Source of the DNA: Scytonema hofmannii PCC 7110 | GTDB lineage: Bacteria; Cyanobacteriota; Cyanobacteriia; Cyanobacteriales; Nostocaceae | Direction: 5' to 3' | Length of the DNA: 64,000 nt | Assembly (NCBI RefSeq): GCF_000346485.2 | Contig: NZ_KQ976354.1 | Location: forward strand, 3,403,737 to 3,467,736 | Shown here: in pieces, positions 1 to 12,433 of the stretch | Numbering within the stretch: position 1 is the stretch's first letter | Layout: every line of letters starts with the position of its first letter | Notes under the pieces: generated by a model | The model's input: the letters and a program-made list of their open reading frames with translations, nothing else | Told to the model about the DNA's origin: nothing | The model's database searches: none | Translations under genes and position numbers: made by a program

Positions 1-1840
<1,840 letters not shown>

Positions 1841-2283
1841 ACTTTTTGGCTTTCTCTAGTTCACCGACCAATTCTCAGTTCTCAGTTTGAGAACAATCTC
1901 TCACTGGTCACTGGTTACTGGTCACTGACTCTTCGCGTCTCTATGCAGTTTTCAAGGTTCTGGCTGGTTTTTTCCCCAGCAGTCTTGCTCTTTGAGGAGA
2001 CAAGTTGCTGAATCTTCCCATTCGCTCGGATGAATTGATGATTTAGCTTTGAATTGCCCTCAAGTGCATTGCAAACACTATTTTTTCAGTGCTCCGGCTC
2101 CAGTTCTTTCCACTGGTCAGGAGTCACTGAACGAACCGATCTCTAGTTTGAAAGCCAATTTCCTTTTTTCCTCGCACGACCTGGGATGTCCCTTCAATTT
2201 CTCTGATTCCTCAGTTCTCCGTGACCATCTTTCACTGGTCACTGAGAACTGATGACTACAAAACTGAAAAGTTGGTCTCCCTA
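1841..2283 (-). other. 16S-23S internal transcribed spacer without tRNA genes
   Basis: About 443 bp lie between the 16S 3' end (anti-Shine-Dalgarno at 2284) and the 23S start. No tRNA-Ile or tRNA-Ala can be found, so this is a tRNA-less cyanobacterial spacer. On the minus strand a boxA-like antitermination element GAACCTTGAAAACTGCATAG sits at 1941-1960. A boxB-like stem, GCTGG...CCAGC, lies at 1963-1980. GGTCACT-type repeats occupy 1894-1928 and form the hairpin at 2212-2251. Confidence 0.85.
2212..2251. repeat. Repeat-derived hairpin in the rRNA spacer, probably the D1-D1' arm
   Basis: CAGTTCTCCGTGACCA (2212-2227) pairs with TGGTCACTGAGAACTG (2236-2251), with a single mismatch and an 8-nt loop. 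The stem core is the same GTGACCA heptamer family found across the window. Its place shortly after the 16S 3' end, between GACC and AGGTC motifs in the RNA, suggests it is the arm of the D1-D1' spacer helix. That placement is inferred. Confidence 0.6.
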
Positions 2284-3774
<1,491 letters not shown>

Positions 3775-3965
3775 GAAGTGTTCTTTTCGGTCAAACCATA
3801 CTCAGGTATGTCTTGACATCTTGGCTTCTTATTTTTGTTTTGTTTTGGGTTTTTACCCGCAACTTAATTTCTTGACGAGGTTTTAAATTGCTTGGCTTCC
3901 AAACTATTGATTTATCGTGGTTCGGTTGTGTGACGCGGCGTTTCCTCTCGCTTCACACTTTATCC

Positions 3966-3994
3966 AAGATAACAACCCGTTTTGTGTTTGTCAA
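3966..3994 (-). promoter_or_regulatory. rRNA operon promoter (sigma-70 type)
   Basis: On the minus strand TTGACA (3994-3989) is followed after exactly 17 bp by TATCTT (3971-3966). Both hexamers are close to consensus with optimal spacing. Transcription would start near 3959 and give a leader of roughly 185 nt before the 16S. The rest of 3775-4196 shows no gene that I can support. Confidence 0.65.
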
Positions 3995-4196
3995 GGGTTT
4001 TCTCTAACTTTTTTGAAATTTCCTTTCGGAGGAGCTTGAAAGCCATAGCCATTAGTAGTTGCAAGGTTTATACATTTTTTCGCTTTCCCACTTAAACTAA
4101 TTATATATCTGATGAAAAACAATGTAGAGACGTGCCCTAGCGCGTCGTGTGTAAGTCTTTTCAGGGTAAAGCAGTCGTTTAAGGGAAAAAATTGCA

Positions 4197-4462
4197 TCAG
4201 CTAATCTTGACCTTGTAAAGAGTTCGCATCAGTTCCTTGGCGGTGAAAGGTTTGGACAAGAACGCTGAAACTCCACCGCTTTTTTCTACCTCCGCAAGAA
4301 TTTCGCTATCTGCATATCCGCTTATTGATATGGTTTGCCGTCAGCGTTCAACAACGGCACAATGGTTGTATCTACCCAGTAATATGTTCCGTCTTTAGCA
4401 CGGTTTTTGATTTCATCTTTCCAAACCCGTCCGCGAGAAATTGTTGCCCACATTTCCTTTTT
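4197..4462 (-). pseudogene. Relic of a PAS-receiver hybrid sensor kinase
   Basis: Two reading frames of one former gene abut. The upstream piece (about 4325-4462) reads as a PAS-domain segment with [17 protein letters not shown] and [15 protein letters not shown]. The downstream piece (4197-about 4335) reads as the end of a CheY-like receiver: ISGYAD, then FLSKPFTAKELMRTL with the conserved KP pair. Everything normally between them (HisKA, HATPase, most of the receiver) is missing and the frames differ, so an internal deletion has destroyed the gene. It lies between the rRNA promoter and the two-partner-secretion gene. Confidence 0.8.
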
Positions 4463-4524
4463 TACAAAATTTCATAAAATATACAAATATTCATAATCTA
4501 CTAGAGCATCGACCCACTAATCAC

Positions 4525-4592
4525 AAAAACCCGGTTTCTTCGAGTTGAGCATACAAGATATCTAGCTTTTCAAGAGAAAAACCGGGTTTTTT
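4525..4592 (-). terminator. Probable terminator hairpin behind the secretion protein gene
   Basis: AAAAACCCGGTTTCTT (4525-4540) and AAGAGAAAAACCGGGTTTTTT (4572-4592) form a long inverted repeat ending in T-runs. It starts about 30 bp past the stop codon at 4621. AAACCCGGTTTCTT-type elements are also dispersed repeats in cyanobacteria, so it could be a mobile hairpin that serves as a terminator. Confidence 0.5.
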
Positions 4593-4620
4593 GCCCCTTT
4601 TTAACTACTAGATCGGCGCT

Positions 4621-7600
4621 CTAGAAAGTTAATGATGAGGTTCCACAACCAGAAGATCTCAATTGAGACCCCAAAGGCGCAATTGTAGATGTAGATGCAG
4701 TCAAAATAATTTCTCCTTGAGGACTAATTGTCCATCCCGTAGCTTCCACAATAGATTTTGCCAGCAAATCGTCGGAATAACGGCTGACTGTAGTTGAAGT
4801 TGGAGATACTTGGTTATTAGGAGCGAGTGTAATCCAATCTGCGATCGCCGTCTCATTATTAAGTATTCCGTAAGGGTTAGACGGCAAACCACCACGTCCA
4901 GTAATAACAAATCTGCTTTCTTCTTGCGCTGTCATGTCTTGACAGCTTTGACTCAGCCTTGTATGAACAATTTCAGTTGGTAAATCAATTTGTCTTAAAT
5001 TGGGATCGATGCTAAGAAGATCGATTTGAACCGTACCATCTAATCCAAAATCTGAACTAGCGTTGATGTCACTTAGAGATGTGAGATTGGACCTATTTTC
5101 CAATCCATAAATTCCAGAACTTACAATTGTGATTCTACCACCTTTACCTTGTTGGGCATTAGCAATGATGTTACTATCTTCATTAGAGAAACCAACAATA
5201 AAGCCATTAGGAATATTGATGGTAATATTACCTCCATTCCCATTACTTCCTGCGTTAGCAGATATTTGACTTTGGCGTCGCATTAGAATTACATCTTGCA
5301 CTTGCAATTTAATATCTCCACCCTCACTAGATGCAGTTGCAGCTCGTAATTTCCCCCCATTATCTAAAAATACCGAGCGAGCTTGGATTTCTAAATTGCC
5401 TGCATCTTTTTGACCGCTACTAACGCTAACTTGTGCGCCATCTCGGACACTCAACTTTCCAGTTGTCAAATTAATATTTCCACTCTTTCCAGTAGACATT
5501 TCAGAAGTACTGGCATATATCCCACTAGCACCACCAACAGTACCAAGTCTAATCTCTGCCTCTGCTTTATCCCCGTCTTCAATTGCTGTTTGGTTAAAAA
5601 TTTTGTCAAAATTGGGATTGCTACCTGAGATGTCAATGCGATCGCTTGCAATAATGGTAATATTACCAGCATCTCCACTTTTAGAAGCACTTGTGAGAAG
5701 TTTTCCACCCCCAGTTAATTCAACTCTCTTCGCATTCACAGCGATCGTACCACCTTTAAAATTCCCCTGACTTTCTGCCCTTAAACTCGCGCCATCTGCC
5801 ACGCGTAAAGTTCCATTCGGGACATTAACACTAATATCGCCTGCCTGCCCGCCAGCATTTTTCTCTGTCGTTGTCATCAAAGTGCTGTATATTGCTGTTG
5901 ATGAACGATTCTTGTTAGAGAATAAATCCGGTATTCTGCCAGAAATTTCTACTGTATCTATGCCATCAATTTGAATATCACCGGCATTACCACCTAAAGC
6001 ATTTTTTGTTGTCAATTCCGAGCCAGCAGTTACAAAAACAGACTTCCCAGATATGTATATGTTGCCAGCGTTTCCTTCGGCTGGAAGGTAGTTTTCAGTA
6101 GCACCAATATTCGCGGAAATTAAGCTGCTTTTTATTAAGACTGAATCATAAGACTTTAATGTGATACTTCCAGAATCCCCTTTGATAAAACTTGTGGCGA
6201 CAAGAGCGCTATTGTTTGTTAAGGAGAGAGACTCATCACCATGCAGTAAGATATTTCCTGCATTTCCGTTAAAACTGCTGGTGACAATAAACGCATTCTC
6301 TAAAGAAATGGAACCGTTGGCTTTAATTGATACATTTCCACTTCCACCTCGACCCCCATTAGTTGTGTAAGTAGAAATCACCTTATTATCATACACTGCT
6401 CCTTCGCCTCGCCCAATTAAAACGATTGAGCCATTGGCTTCCAATGATACGTTCCCACTACGTCCTCTTCCTGTAGTAGAGTTATTACTAAAGTTACTTG
6501 CATCAATTGCAGGTTTATCATCCGATCTCCTGTTACGAGGGACACTTTCATACAATGGATTATCTATCAGAATCTCACCAGCCTTAATATTGATGTTACC
6601 TGCATTACCGTTTCCTAAAGTACGGGTGCGAATTTGCCCGCCAGTAACCTCTACTTTACTCGCATTAATAGTAATGTTGCCTGCATTACCAATCGCATTA
6701 GTTTCTACAACATTTCTAACCTGGCTGTTCTGATTTACCTTCACAGTACCTGTGGAATTTAATGTAACATCTCGTGAAGTTGAACTTTCTGCACGGGATC
6801 TCGATCTAATGCCTGTAGAAATCAGACTCTCCCCAAAAATATTTATATCTTGAGCATTAATTGCTACACTACCCTGACCCTTACCAGTTACCTCAACTTT
6901 TGCCATATTAGTAAGTAATACATCTGATTTCTGTATATTCTCTGAGAAACGCAAATTAAATTGATTAGCGCTACCCAAAAGCTCTACTGTTCCTGTAACT
7001 GCTAATCCACCAAGTTCTATTTGACCATCTAACGCCTGGATATTAGCAGTATTTAAACTCACATTGCCACCTAAAAGTATCAAACTCTTGCCTTCCCTAA
7101 CTGACAGAGATGCCCCATTCACTTGAATGCTGCCAATTGCTTGATTGGAAATTTGATTGAATAAAAAGGCATTAGGATTAACGCTTAACAATTGGGTTGG
7201 CAAAGGCTCTGTTGGTTTAGCGCTGAAAATGTCCCCATTACCCAAACGGATAGCATTTGCAGTTGTTCCGACAAATGAACCCATTACGTCCAAACGGGCT
7301 GTAGAACCAAAAAAAATACCATTAGGATTCATGAAAAACAGATTGGCATTACCCCCTGCAATACCAAGAGTCCCCAGAATTTGAGAGGGGTTTGCGCCTG
7401 TGACGCGAGTTAAAATATTCTCAACACCGTTTGGAAGAGTAAAGTAAGCTCCACGAACCGCGTCAATATTAAATTCCTGAAAGCTGTGCAGGAGGTTGGT
7501 TCCTTTGATGAGCCCGCCTGATATTTCTTCGCTTGGAACTCCTTTAATATCAACATTGGGAGTCACTATAGAATTTGAGGTACCCAAAGAGTTATCTGGG

Positions 7601-7725
7601 ACTATATGACTTTGAGCCAATGCAAAACTTTCAGCGAAAGCAATAGTACCTCCCACGATTAACCCATTCACAAGTGTCACATAAGCGCCGCGCCAGCACC
7701 ACCCACGAAAAACCGATCCCAACAT
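4621..7725 (-). CDS. Two-partner-secretion filamentous haemagglutinin-type exoprotein (TpsA-like)
   Basis: Large secreted protein of 1034 residues. A signal peptide with a hydrophobic stretch (VTLVNGLIVGGTIAFAES) and an ALAQ-type end precedes the TPS recognition domain, with IVPDNSLG and, further on, NANLFFMNPNGIFFG. Most of the remainder is a Gly/Asn-rich beta-helical repeat region (repeated 'GNAGNI', 'GSGNVS', 'GGNITI'). Such proteins cross the outer membrane through a TpsB porin; none is encoded next to it here. The ATG at 7725 is chosen over an upstream one because GGAGG lies six bases before it. A terminator-like hairpin follows. The function (adhesion, surface layer) is inferred from the family. 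Confidence 0.9.
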   Translation of the reverse strand: MLGSVFRGWCWRGAYVTLVNGLIVGGTIAFAESFALAQSHIVPDNSLGTSNSIVTPNVDIKGVPSEEISGGLIKGTNLLHSFQEFNIDAVRGAYFTLPNGVENILTRVTGANPSQILGTLGIAGGNANLFFMNPNGIFFGSTARLDVMGSFVGTTANAIRLGNGDIFSAKPTEPLPTQLLSVNPNAFLFNQISNQAIGSIQVNGASLSVREGKSLILLGGNVSLNTANIQALDGQIELGGLAVTGTVELLGSANQFNLRFSENIQKSDVLLTNMAKVEVTGKGQGSVAINAQDINIFGESLISTGIRSRSRAESSTSRDVTLNSTGTVKVNQNSQVRNVVETNAIGNAGNITINASKVEVTGGQIRTRTLGNGNAGNINIKAGEILIDNPLYESVPRNRRSDDKPAIDASNFSNNSTTGRGRSGNVSLEANGSIVLIGRGEGAVYDNKVISTYTTNGGRGGSGNVSIKANGSISLENAFIVTSSFNGNAGNILLHGDESLSLTNNSALVATSFIKGDSGSITLKSYDSVLIKSSLISANIGATENYLPAEGNAGNIYISGKSVFVTAGSELTTKNALGGNAGDIQIDGIDTVEISGRIPDLFSNKNRSSTAIYSTLMTTTEKNAGGQAGDISVNVPNGTLRVADGASLRAESQGNFKGGTIAVNAKRVELTGGGKLLTSASKSGDAGNITIIASDRIDISGSNPNFDKIFNQTAIEDGDKAEAEIRLGTVGGASGIYASTSEMSTGKSGNINLTTGKLSVRDGAQVSVSSGQKDAGNLEIQARSVFLDNGGKLRAATASSEGGDIKLQVQDVILMRRQSQISANAGSNGNGGNITINIPNGFIVGFSNEDSNIIANAQQGKGGRITIVSSGIYGLENRSNLTSLSDINASSDFGLDGTVQIDLLSIDPNLRQIDLPTEIVHTRLSQSCQDMTAQEESRFVITGRGGLPSNPYGILNNETAIADWITLAPNNQVSPTSTTVSRYSDDLLAKSIVEATGWTISPQGEIILTASTSTIAPLGSQLRSSGCGTSSLTF

Positions 7726-7996
7726 TGCGAGCCTCCTAACTATGTGAAAGAGAATTGTATAAGAATGAAGCACTATTTTTTTTATGCAACCCCCTTAAGG
7801 ATGAAATTTAGGTTATGAGTTTTAAATTTTTACCTCTCAATTCTTAACTCCTGACTATAGAAGATGACGCTGGCTTGATAAAAGATTACACTGTGGAATA
7901 TGTTATGTTCTGTTTGTTTGCTTGTAGCAACACTTACATACATTAAATGCCATTGTTAAACATTGCTAAAGTCAAATTCTATAACAAAAGTCAGTT

Positions 7997-10582
7997 ATGT
8001 CAGTTCATCAACGTGGTTGCGGTGCTACCGCCGATCTAATTATTGGTGTTGCAAATCACGAAAGCCACGCTATGCAGCGTAATGCTGCAGCAGTGGGTGC
8101 TCTTGCCAAACGCAAAGGAACAATATCTACCTTCCTTGCGCCCTTAACTCAGGATACTTTTAAGCAGGTTGTTACCGAAGTTGAACAAAAACTACGGATT
8201 GTTAATCAAACCCTGTCTATGCTTGATTCTCAGGGATTTGAAACAATTCTGCAAGAAATGCTACATTCCATCACCCTAAAAACCGGGGAGTTACTGGGTG
8301 CCGATCGCACGACAATTTTTTTACTAGATGAGGAAAAGCAAGAACTGTGGTCTATTGTGGCAGAGACAGAGGGCAATCGGTCTTTAGAAATTCGCATCCC
8401 AGCCGATAAGGGGATCGCTGGTGAAGTTGCCACCTACAAAAAAGTTGTTAATATTCCTTTTGATTTTTACGACGATCCCCGCTCGGTATTTGCTCAAGAA
8501 CAGGAAACAAGAACAGGCTACCGCACGTACACTATGCTAGCGTTGCCACTGGTGAATGAAGACGGGCAACTTGTCGCAGTTGTACAATTGTTAAATAAAT
8601 TAAGAGTTCCTAATGCTCCAGATGCGCCTTTGTCAGAACGTATTGACATGAGAGGCTTTACAGAAGCTGACAAGCAGTTATTTCAAGAATTTGCCCCCTC
8701 CATTAGGCTGATTTTAGAATCTTCTCGTTCCTTTTACATAGCAACTCAAAAACAAAGAGCTGCAGCTGCCTTAATGAAAGCAGTTAAGTCCCTCAGTCAA
8801 AGCAGTCTTGACTTAGAAGATACCCTCAAGCGGGTGATGGCTGAAGCAAAAGAACTGATGAATGCCGATCGCAGTACCCTATGGTTAGTAAACCGCGAAG
8901 CAGGGCAATTGTGGACAAAAATTACTCAGGATGACGGTTCTGCTAGAGAATTACGAGTACCCATTGGCAAAGGTTTTGCAGGTATAGTCGCTGCAACTGG
9001 CAAAACGCTCAATATTCCCTTTGACCTATATGACAATCCAGACTCCGAGACAGCCAAACAAATAGATCAACAAAATGGTTATCGTACCTGTAGCTTGCTT
9101 TGTATGCCAGTTTTTAATGCAGATGGAGATTTGATTGGCGTCACTCAGCTAGTGAATAAAAAGAAACCAGGAGATTTTCTCCCCGATCGCCATGCTAATT
9201 GGCCGAACGCTCCTGAATGCTTCCAAGCAAGCTTCGATCGCAATGATGAAGAGTTTATGGAAGCTTTTAACATTCAAGCAGGAGTCGCGCTGCAAAATGC
9301 CCAATTATTTGCCATGGTTAAACAGCAAGAACAACTACAGCGAGATATCCTCCGCAGTCTTTCCAATGGAGTGATTTCCACGGATAAAGCAGGTCAAATT
9401 ATTATTGCCAATGAAAGTGCCAAGCGTTTACTTGGTTTGAAACCAGAAGAACGCTTGGAAGGTAAACTTGTTAGCGAAGTTATCAATATTAAAGAAGGTG
9501 ACTTTCGCAAGTGGTGTCAAGCAGCTTTAAATACAGCTGATTTAAAGTACCGCGAACAGTACTATCCAGATCGAACGCTGCTGACTTCTAATGAAGATCA
9601 GAACAGTATCAATTTGTCAATCAATACAATTGCTGATGCCAGCGACTGCAAACAAGTCCGGGGGGCGTTAGTAGTCATGGATGATATCAGTGATGAAAAG
9701 CGGCTCAAAAGTACTATGTACCGCTACATGACTCAGGAATTAGCAGAAGAATTGCTGAAATTAGACGATGCAAAATTGGGAGGCGATCGCAAAGAAGTTT
9801 CCATCTTATTTTCAGATATTCGAGGCTACACCACTCTGACAGAAAATTTAGAAGCAGAGGAAGTAGTCAGTATGCTGAACGAATATTTTGAATCAATGGT
9901 AGAGGCAGTTTTTCAGTACAAAGGCACGCTCGATAAATATATTGGTGATGCCATAATGGCTGTGTATGGTTCTCCATTGCCTTTACACGAACACGCTTGG
10001 ATGGCAGTACAATCTTCCATAGAAATGCGCCATCGGTTGAGAGAATTTAATGCCCGCCGTCATTTCACTAACAAACCAACAATTAATATTGGGATTGGGA
10101 TCAACTCCGATATCGTGATTAGCGGTAATATTGGTTCGAGCAAACGGATGGAATTTACTGCCATCGGTGATGGCGTCAACCTTGGCTCGCGATTGGAAAG
10201 TGTCAGCAAGCAGTACGGATGTGACATTATTGTCAGTGAAAATACTTATAATCCTTGCAAAGATCAAGTGTGGGCGCGAGAACTAGATTACATTCGTGTC
10301 AAAGGTAGAAATGAGCCAGTTGCTATCTATGAGCTGATTGGTTTGCGTTCCGATCCAATTTGTAGTGATAAACTACAAGTTATTGAGTATTATCACCAAG
10401 GTCGCCATTATTATATCAATCGTGACTTCAAGCTTGCCAGAAAAGAATTTGCTAAAGTCTTAAAAGTTGACAGCAAAGACCAAGCAGCAATGTTACATAT
10501 ACAGCGCTGTCAACACTGGCTGCAAAAACCACCATGCGATCGGGATTGGGATGATGGTGTGTGGACTTTTAAGGAAAAATAA
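7997..10582 (+). CDS. cyaB: CyaB-type adenylyl cyclase (GAF-GAF-PAS-cyclase-TPR-like tail)
   Basis: Cytosolic class III nucleotidyl cyclase of 861 residues that makes cAMP from ATP. Two GAF domains (about 60-215 and 255-425) precede a PAS domain (about 440-560) and the catalytic domain (about 595-785). A C-terminal segment of about 60 residues looks helical and TPR-like. Metal-binding Asp607 (FSDIRGYTTL) and Asp651 (YIGDAIMAVYG) are present. Lys647 and Thr721 (EFTAIGDGVN) are the purine-specifying pair found in the Anabaena CyaB enzymes and indicate adenylyl rather than guanylyl specificity. Length and order match CyaB1/CyaB2, in which cAMP binding to a GAF domain activates the enzyme. It is transcribed alone. 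Confidence 0.95.
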   Translation: MSVHQRGCGATADLIIGVANHESHAMQRNAAAVGALAKRKGTISTFLAPLTQDTFKQVVTEVEQKLRIVNQTLSMLDSQGFETILQEMLHSITLKTGELLGADRTTIFLLDEEKQELWSIVAETEGNRSLEIRIPADKGIAGEVATYKKVVNIPFDFYDDPRSVFAQEQETRTGYRTYTMLALPLVNEDGQLVAVVQLLNKLRVPNAPDAPLSERIDMRGFTEADKQLFQEFAPSIRLILESSRSFYIATQKQRAAAALMKAVKSLSQSSLDLEDTLKRVMAEAKELMNADRSTLWLVNREAGQLWTKITQDDGSARELRVPIGKGFAGIVAATGKTLNIPFDLYDNPDSETAKQIDQQNGYRTCSLLCMPVFNADGDLIGVTQLVNKKKPGDFLPDRHANWPNAPECFQASFDRNDEEFMEAFNIQAGVALQNAQLFAMVKQQEQLQRDILRSLSNGVISTDKAGQIIIANESAKRLLGLKPEERLEGKLVSEVINIKEGDFRKWCQAALNTADLKYREQYYPDRTLLTSNEDQNSINLSINTIADASDCKQVRGALVVMDDISDEKRLKSTMYRYMTQELAEELLKLDDAKLGGDRKEVSILFSDIRGYTTLTENLEAEEVVSMLNEYFESMVEAVFQYKGTLDKYIGDAIMAVYGSPLPLHEHAWMAVQSSIEMRHRLREFNARRHFTNKPTINIGIGINSDIVISGNIGSSKRMEFTAIGDGVNLGSRLESVSKQYGCDIIVSENTYNPCKDQVWARELDYIRVKGRNEPVAIYELIGLRSDPICSDKLQVIEYYHQGRHYYINRDFKLARKEFAKVLKVDSKDQAAMLHIQRCQHWLQKPPCDRDWDDGVWTFKEK

Positions 10583-10593
10583 AACCCATACCA

Positions 10594-10619
10594 TTTTGGA
10601 TTTTGGATTTTGGATTTTC
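10594..10619. repeat. Short tandem repeat TTTTGGA
   Basis: Three copies of the heptamer TTTTGGA follow the cyclase stop. The same repeat, in reverse orientation AATCCAA, recurs at 25039-25089 (inside a gene), about 45100-45121 and about 57628-57662. The rest of 10583-10847 holds nothing else that I recognise apart from a weak hairpin around 10815-10835 (AAACCCGATTTTTGAAGTCGG). Confidence 0.7.
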
Positions 10620-10847
10620 GATTGAGAATGCTTTACATAAAGTTAATCTCACTCAACTATCTGTCACATTCTTTTTTCAATTTGAGATTATCTTTCGCGG
10701 TGCAATCTACTAATTTTCAGAATCGGGCTTCTCAATTCGTTATTAATTACTATGAAGACAAAAAAAACTGCATTTTTAGACGAAAACTCAAGGCTTACAT
10801 ATTGCACAATTTGTAAGAAACCCGATTTTTGAAGTCGGTGCCGGACA

Positions 10848-11183
10848 TTAGTTATACCATTTATGGGCGATCGTATTAAGTTGTGTCATAACGATGTGTA
10901 AATCTTCTCCTCGTTCCGTCAACCTATAAGTTACCTGCGGTGGAATAGTTGGTTTGTAATCGCGGTAAATCACTTTTGCCTCTTCCAACATACGTAACCG
11001 TTCTGTGAGAACTTTTGATGAAATTCCTTCAACCTGACGTTTCAATACCCCAAAGCGAGTTGGGCCTTGAGTACTTAACGTCCAAATAATGTGCAGAGTC
11101 CAAGGTCCTGTCAGCAATGCCACTAGGGGAGTCAAGGGACAGCCCTTTGATTTTTCAGCAGGTTGCATCGGTGGTTTCTCCAT
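10848..11183 (-). CDS. HxlR-family transcriptional regulator
   Basis: Small winged-helix DNA-binding protein of 111 residues. The N-terminal Cys (KGCPLTPLVALL), the LLTGPWTLHIIWTL helix, the RFGVLKRQVEGISSKVLTER recognition region and the wing segment (YRLTERGEDL) match HxlR proteins. Several HxlR members sense electrophiles or redox state through that cysteine. It is divergent from the dehydrogenase at 11355. The shared 171-bp intergenic region contains two similar inverted-repeat sites, so it probably regulates itself and the neighbour (inference). Confidence 0.9.
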   Translation of the reverse strand: MEKPPMQPAEKSKGCPLTPLVALLTGPWTLHIIWTLSTQGPTRFGVLKRQVEGISSKVLTERLRMLEEAKVIYRDYKPTIPPQVTYRLTERGEDLHIVMTQLNTIAHKWYN

Positions 11184-11185
11184 CG

Positions 11186-11251
11186 TTACTTAGTTACTTC
11201 CAAGTACCTACTTTTCCATTTCCGCTAGGTCACTTATAGTAACTAATGTAA
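11186..11251. promoter_or_regulatory. Paired inverted-repeat operator candidates for the HxlR regulator
   Basis: TTACTTAGTTACT (11186-11198) and AGTAACTAATGTAA (11238-11251) are near-perfect inverted copies. Nested within them are TACTTCCAAGTA (11195-11206), a 12-bp palindrome, and TCACTTATAGTAA (about 11230-11242), a related dyad. Position directly upstream of the regulator start and facing the divergent gene is what is expected for an HxlR operator. Confidence 0.5.
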
Positions 11252-11354
11252 AACACGATCCTCGAGTTTTCACAAAATATAGATCTGTCAAAAGCCTTCA
11301 TTACATTTAGTTCTGCTCTGATTCAAGTCAACGTTAGAGTCACGGGAACAAATT

Positions 11355-12137
11355 ATGAAACTGCAAGGAAAGGTTGCGCTGGTTACAGGTAGCAGTCAGG
11401 GAATTGGACAGGCGATCGCCATTCGTCTGGCAGAAGAAGGAGCAAGTATCGTCATCAACTACCGATCGCATCCCGAAGGAGCAAAAGAAACCTTGTCGAA
11501 GGTAAAGGCTGCAGGTGGTCAGTGCCAAATGGTTGATGGATTTACAATTCAAGCAGATACTGGAACAGTCACCGACGTGCAACGCATGATTGCAGACAGT
11601 GTTTCTCACTTCGGGAAGCTAGATATTTTGGTAAACAATGCAGGCATTGAGAAGAACGCTGACTTTTGGAATGTGACAGAAGCCGATTATGATGCTGTCA
11701 TGAACGTGAATCTCAAAGGAGTTTTCTTTGCCACCCAAGCATTTGTAAGACATCGGCTTGAAACAAAGCAACCGGGCAAAATTATTAACATCAGTTCCGT
11801 ACATGAAGAATTGCCTTTTCCTCACTTTGCGGCTTACTGTGCTAGCAAAGGTGGCTTGAAAATGCTCACTCGTAATTTGGCAGTTGAACTGGCTCCCTAT
11901 GGGATTACCATCAATAACGTCGCTCCAGGAGCAATTGAAACTCCCATCAATACTAAACTCTTGAACAATCCAGAAAAGTTGGGAGCACTCGTAAAAAACA
12001 TTCCTTTGGGACGATTGGGACAACCAAAAGATGTTGCCTCTATTGTGGCGTTTCTGGCTTCTTCTGAGTCGGATTATGTGACGGGTACGACGTTCTTTGT
12101 TGATGGTGGATTGCTCTGGAATTATCAAGAGCAATGA
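11355..12137 (+). CDS. Short-chain dehydrogenase/reductase (glucose 1-dehydrogenase-like)
   Basis: NAD(P)-dependent oxidoreductase of 260 residues, normal for classical SDRs. The cofactor motif TGSSQGIGQAIA (residues 11-22), NNAG (about 93-96), the catalytic serine (NISS), YCASK for Tyr-x3-Lys, and a PGAIETPIN loop are all intact, as is the C-terminal FFVDGG motif. SDRs this close to glucose 1-dehydrogenase are often misnamed, so the substrate is not certain. A strand of 171 bp with operator-like dyads separates it from the divergent HxlR gene, suggesting inducible expression. Confidence 0.9.
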   Translation: MKLQGKVALVTGSSQGIGQAIAIRLAEEGASIVINYRSHPEGAKETLSKVKAAGGQCQMVDGFTIQADTGTVTDVQRMIADSVSHFGKLDILVNNAGIEKNADFWNVTEADYDAVMNVNLKGVFFATQAFVRHRLETKQPGKIINISSVHEELPFPHFAAYCASKGGLKMLTRNLAVELAPYGITINNVAPGAIETPINTKLLNNPEKLGALVKNIPLGRLGQPKDVASIVAFLASSESDYVTGTTFFVDGGLLWNYQEQ

Positions 12138-12237
12138 AGGTAGACAGCAGAAGCCAAAGGGCAGAAGGTAGAAGGAGTAAAAGCTTGTAAGAGAGATTTT
12201 TTACAGCCATTTTCAAATTAATAGACCACAATTGTGG

Positions 12238-12352
12238 GGTGGGCGTCCTCGCCCGCTCTTTGAGGAATGTACGGGCGGGGACGCCTTCTGAGGAATGTAC
12301 GGGCGGGGACGCCTTCTGAGGAATGTACGGGCGGGGACGCCCGTACCACAAG
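12238..12352. repeat. Three-copy direct repeat with GGGCGGGGACGCC core
   Basis: A unit of about 28 bp (GAGGAATGTACGGGCGGGGA plus CGCCTTCT) is repeated three times in the 296-bp gap before the glycosidase gene. It is bounded by GTGGGGTGGGCGTCC and GGACGCCCGTACCACAAGAAC, which are inverted relative to each other. The same element, differently expanded, is at 49095-49228, and a worn copy is near 63178-63245. It behaves like a dispersed palindromic element with internal tandem growth. Confidence 0.8.
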
Positions 12353-12433
12353 AACAAACAAAGTGTGGTTTTTTATTGACTTGAGAACTGCTGTAAAACT
12401 TTTTGTAAGTTTTATTGAGGGAAAGTTTAGTTC

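Noticed and set aside
1841-2283. tRNA-Ile/tRNA-Ala in the rRNA spacer
   Set aside because: No cloverleaf, GAT/TGC anticodon stem or TTCGAATC-type T-loop could be found in either orientation.
3991-4197. 68-residue frame on the minus strand upstream of the rRNA promoter
   Set aside because: Overlaps the -35 region, no family likeness, atypical composition.
12238-12352. Three direct repeats considered as a CRISPR array
   Set aside because: Copies are contiguous with no spacers and belong to a dispersed palindromic repeat family seen at 49095.
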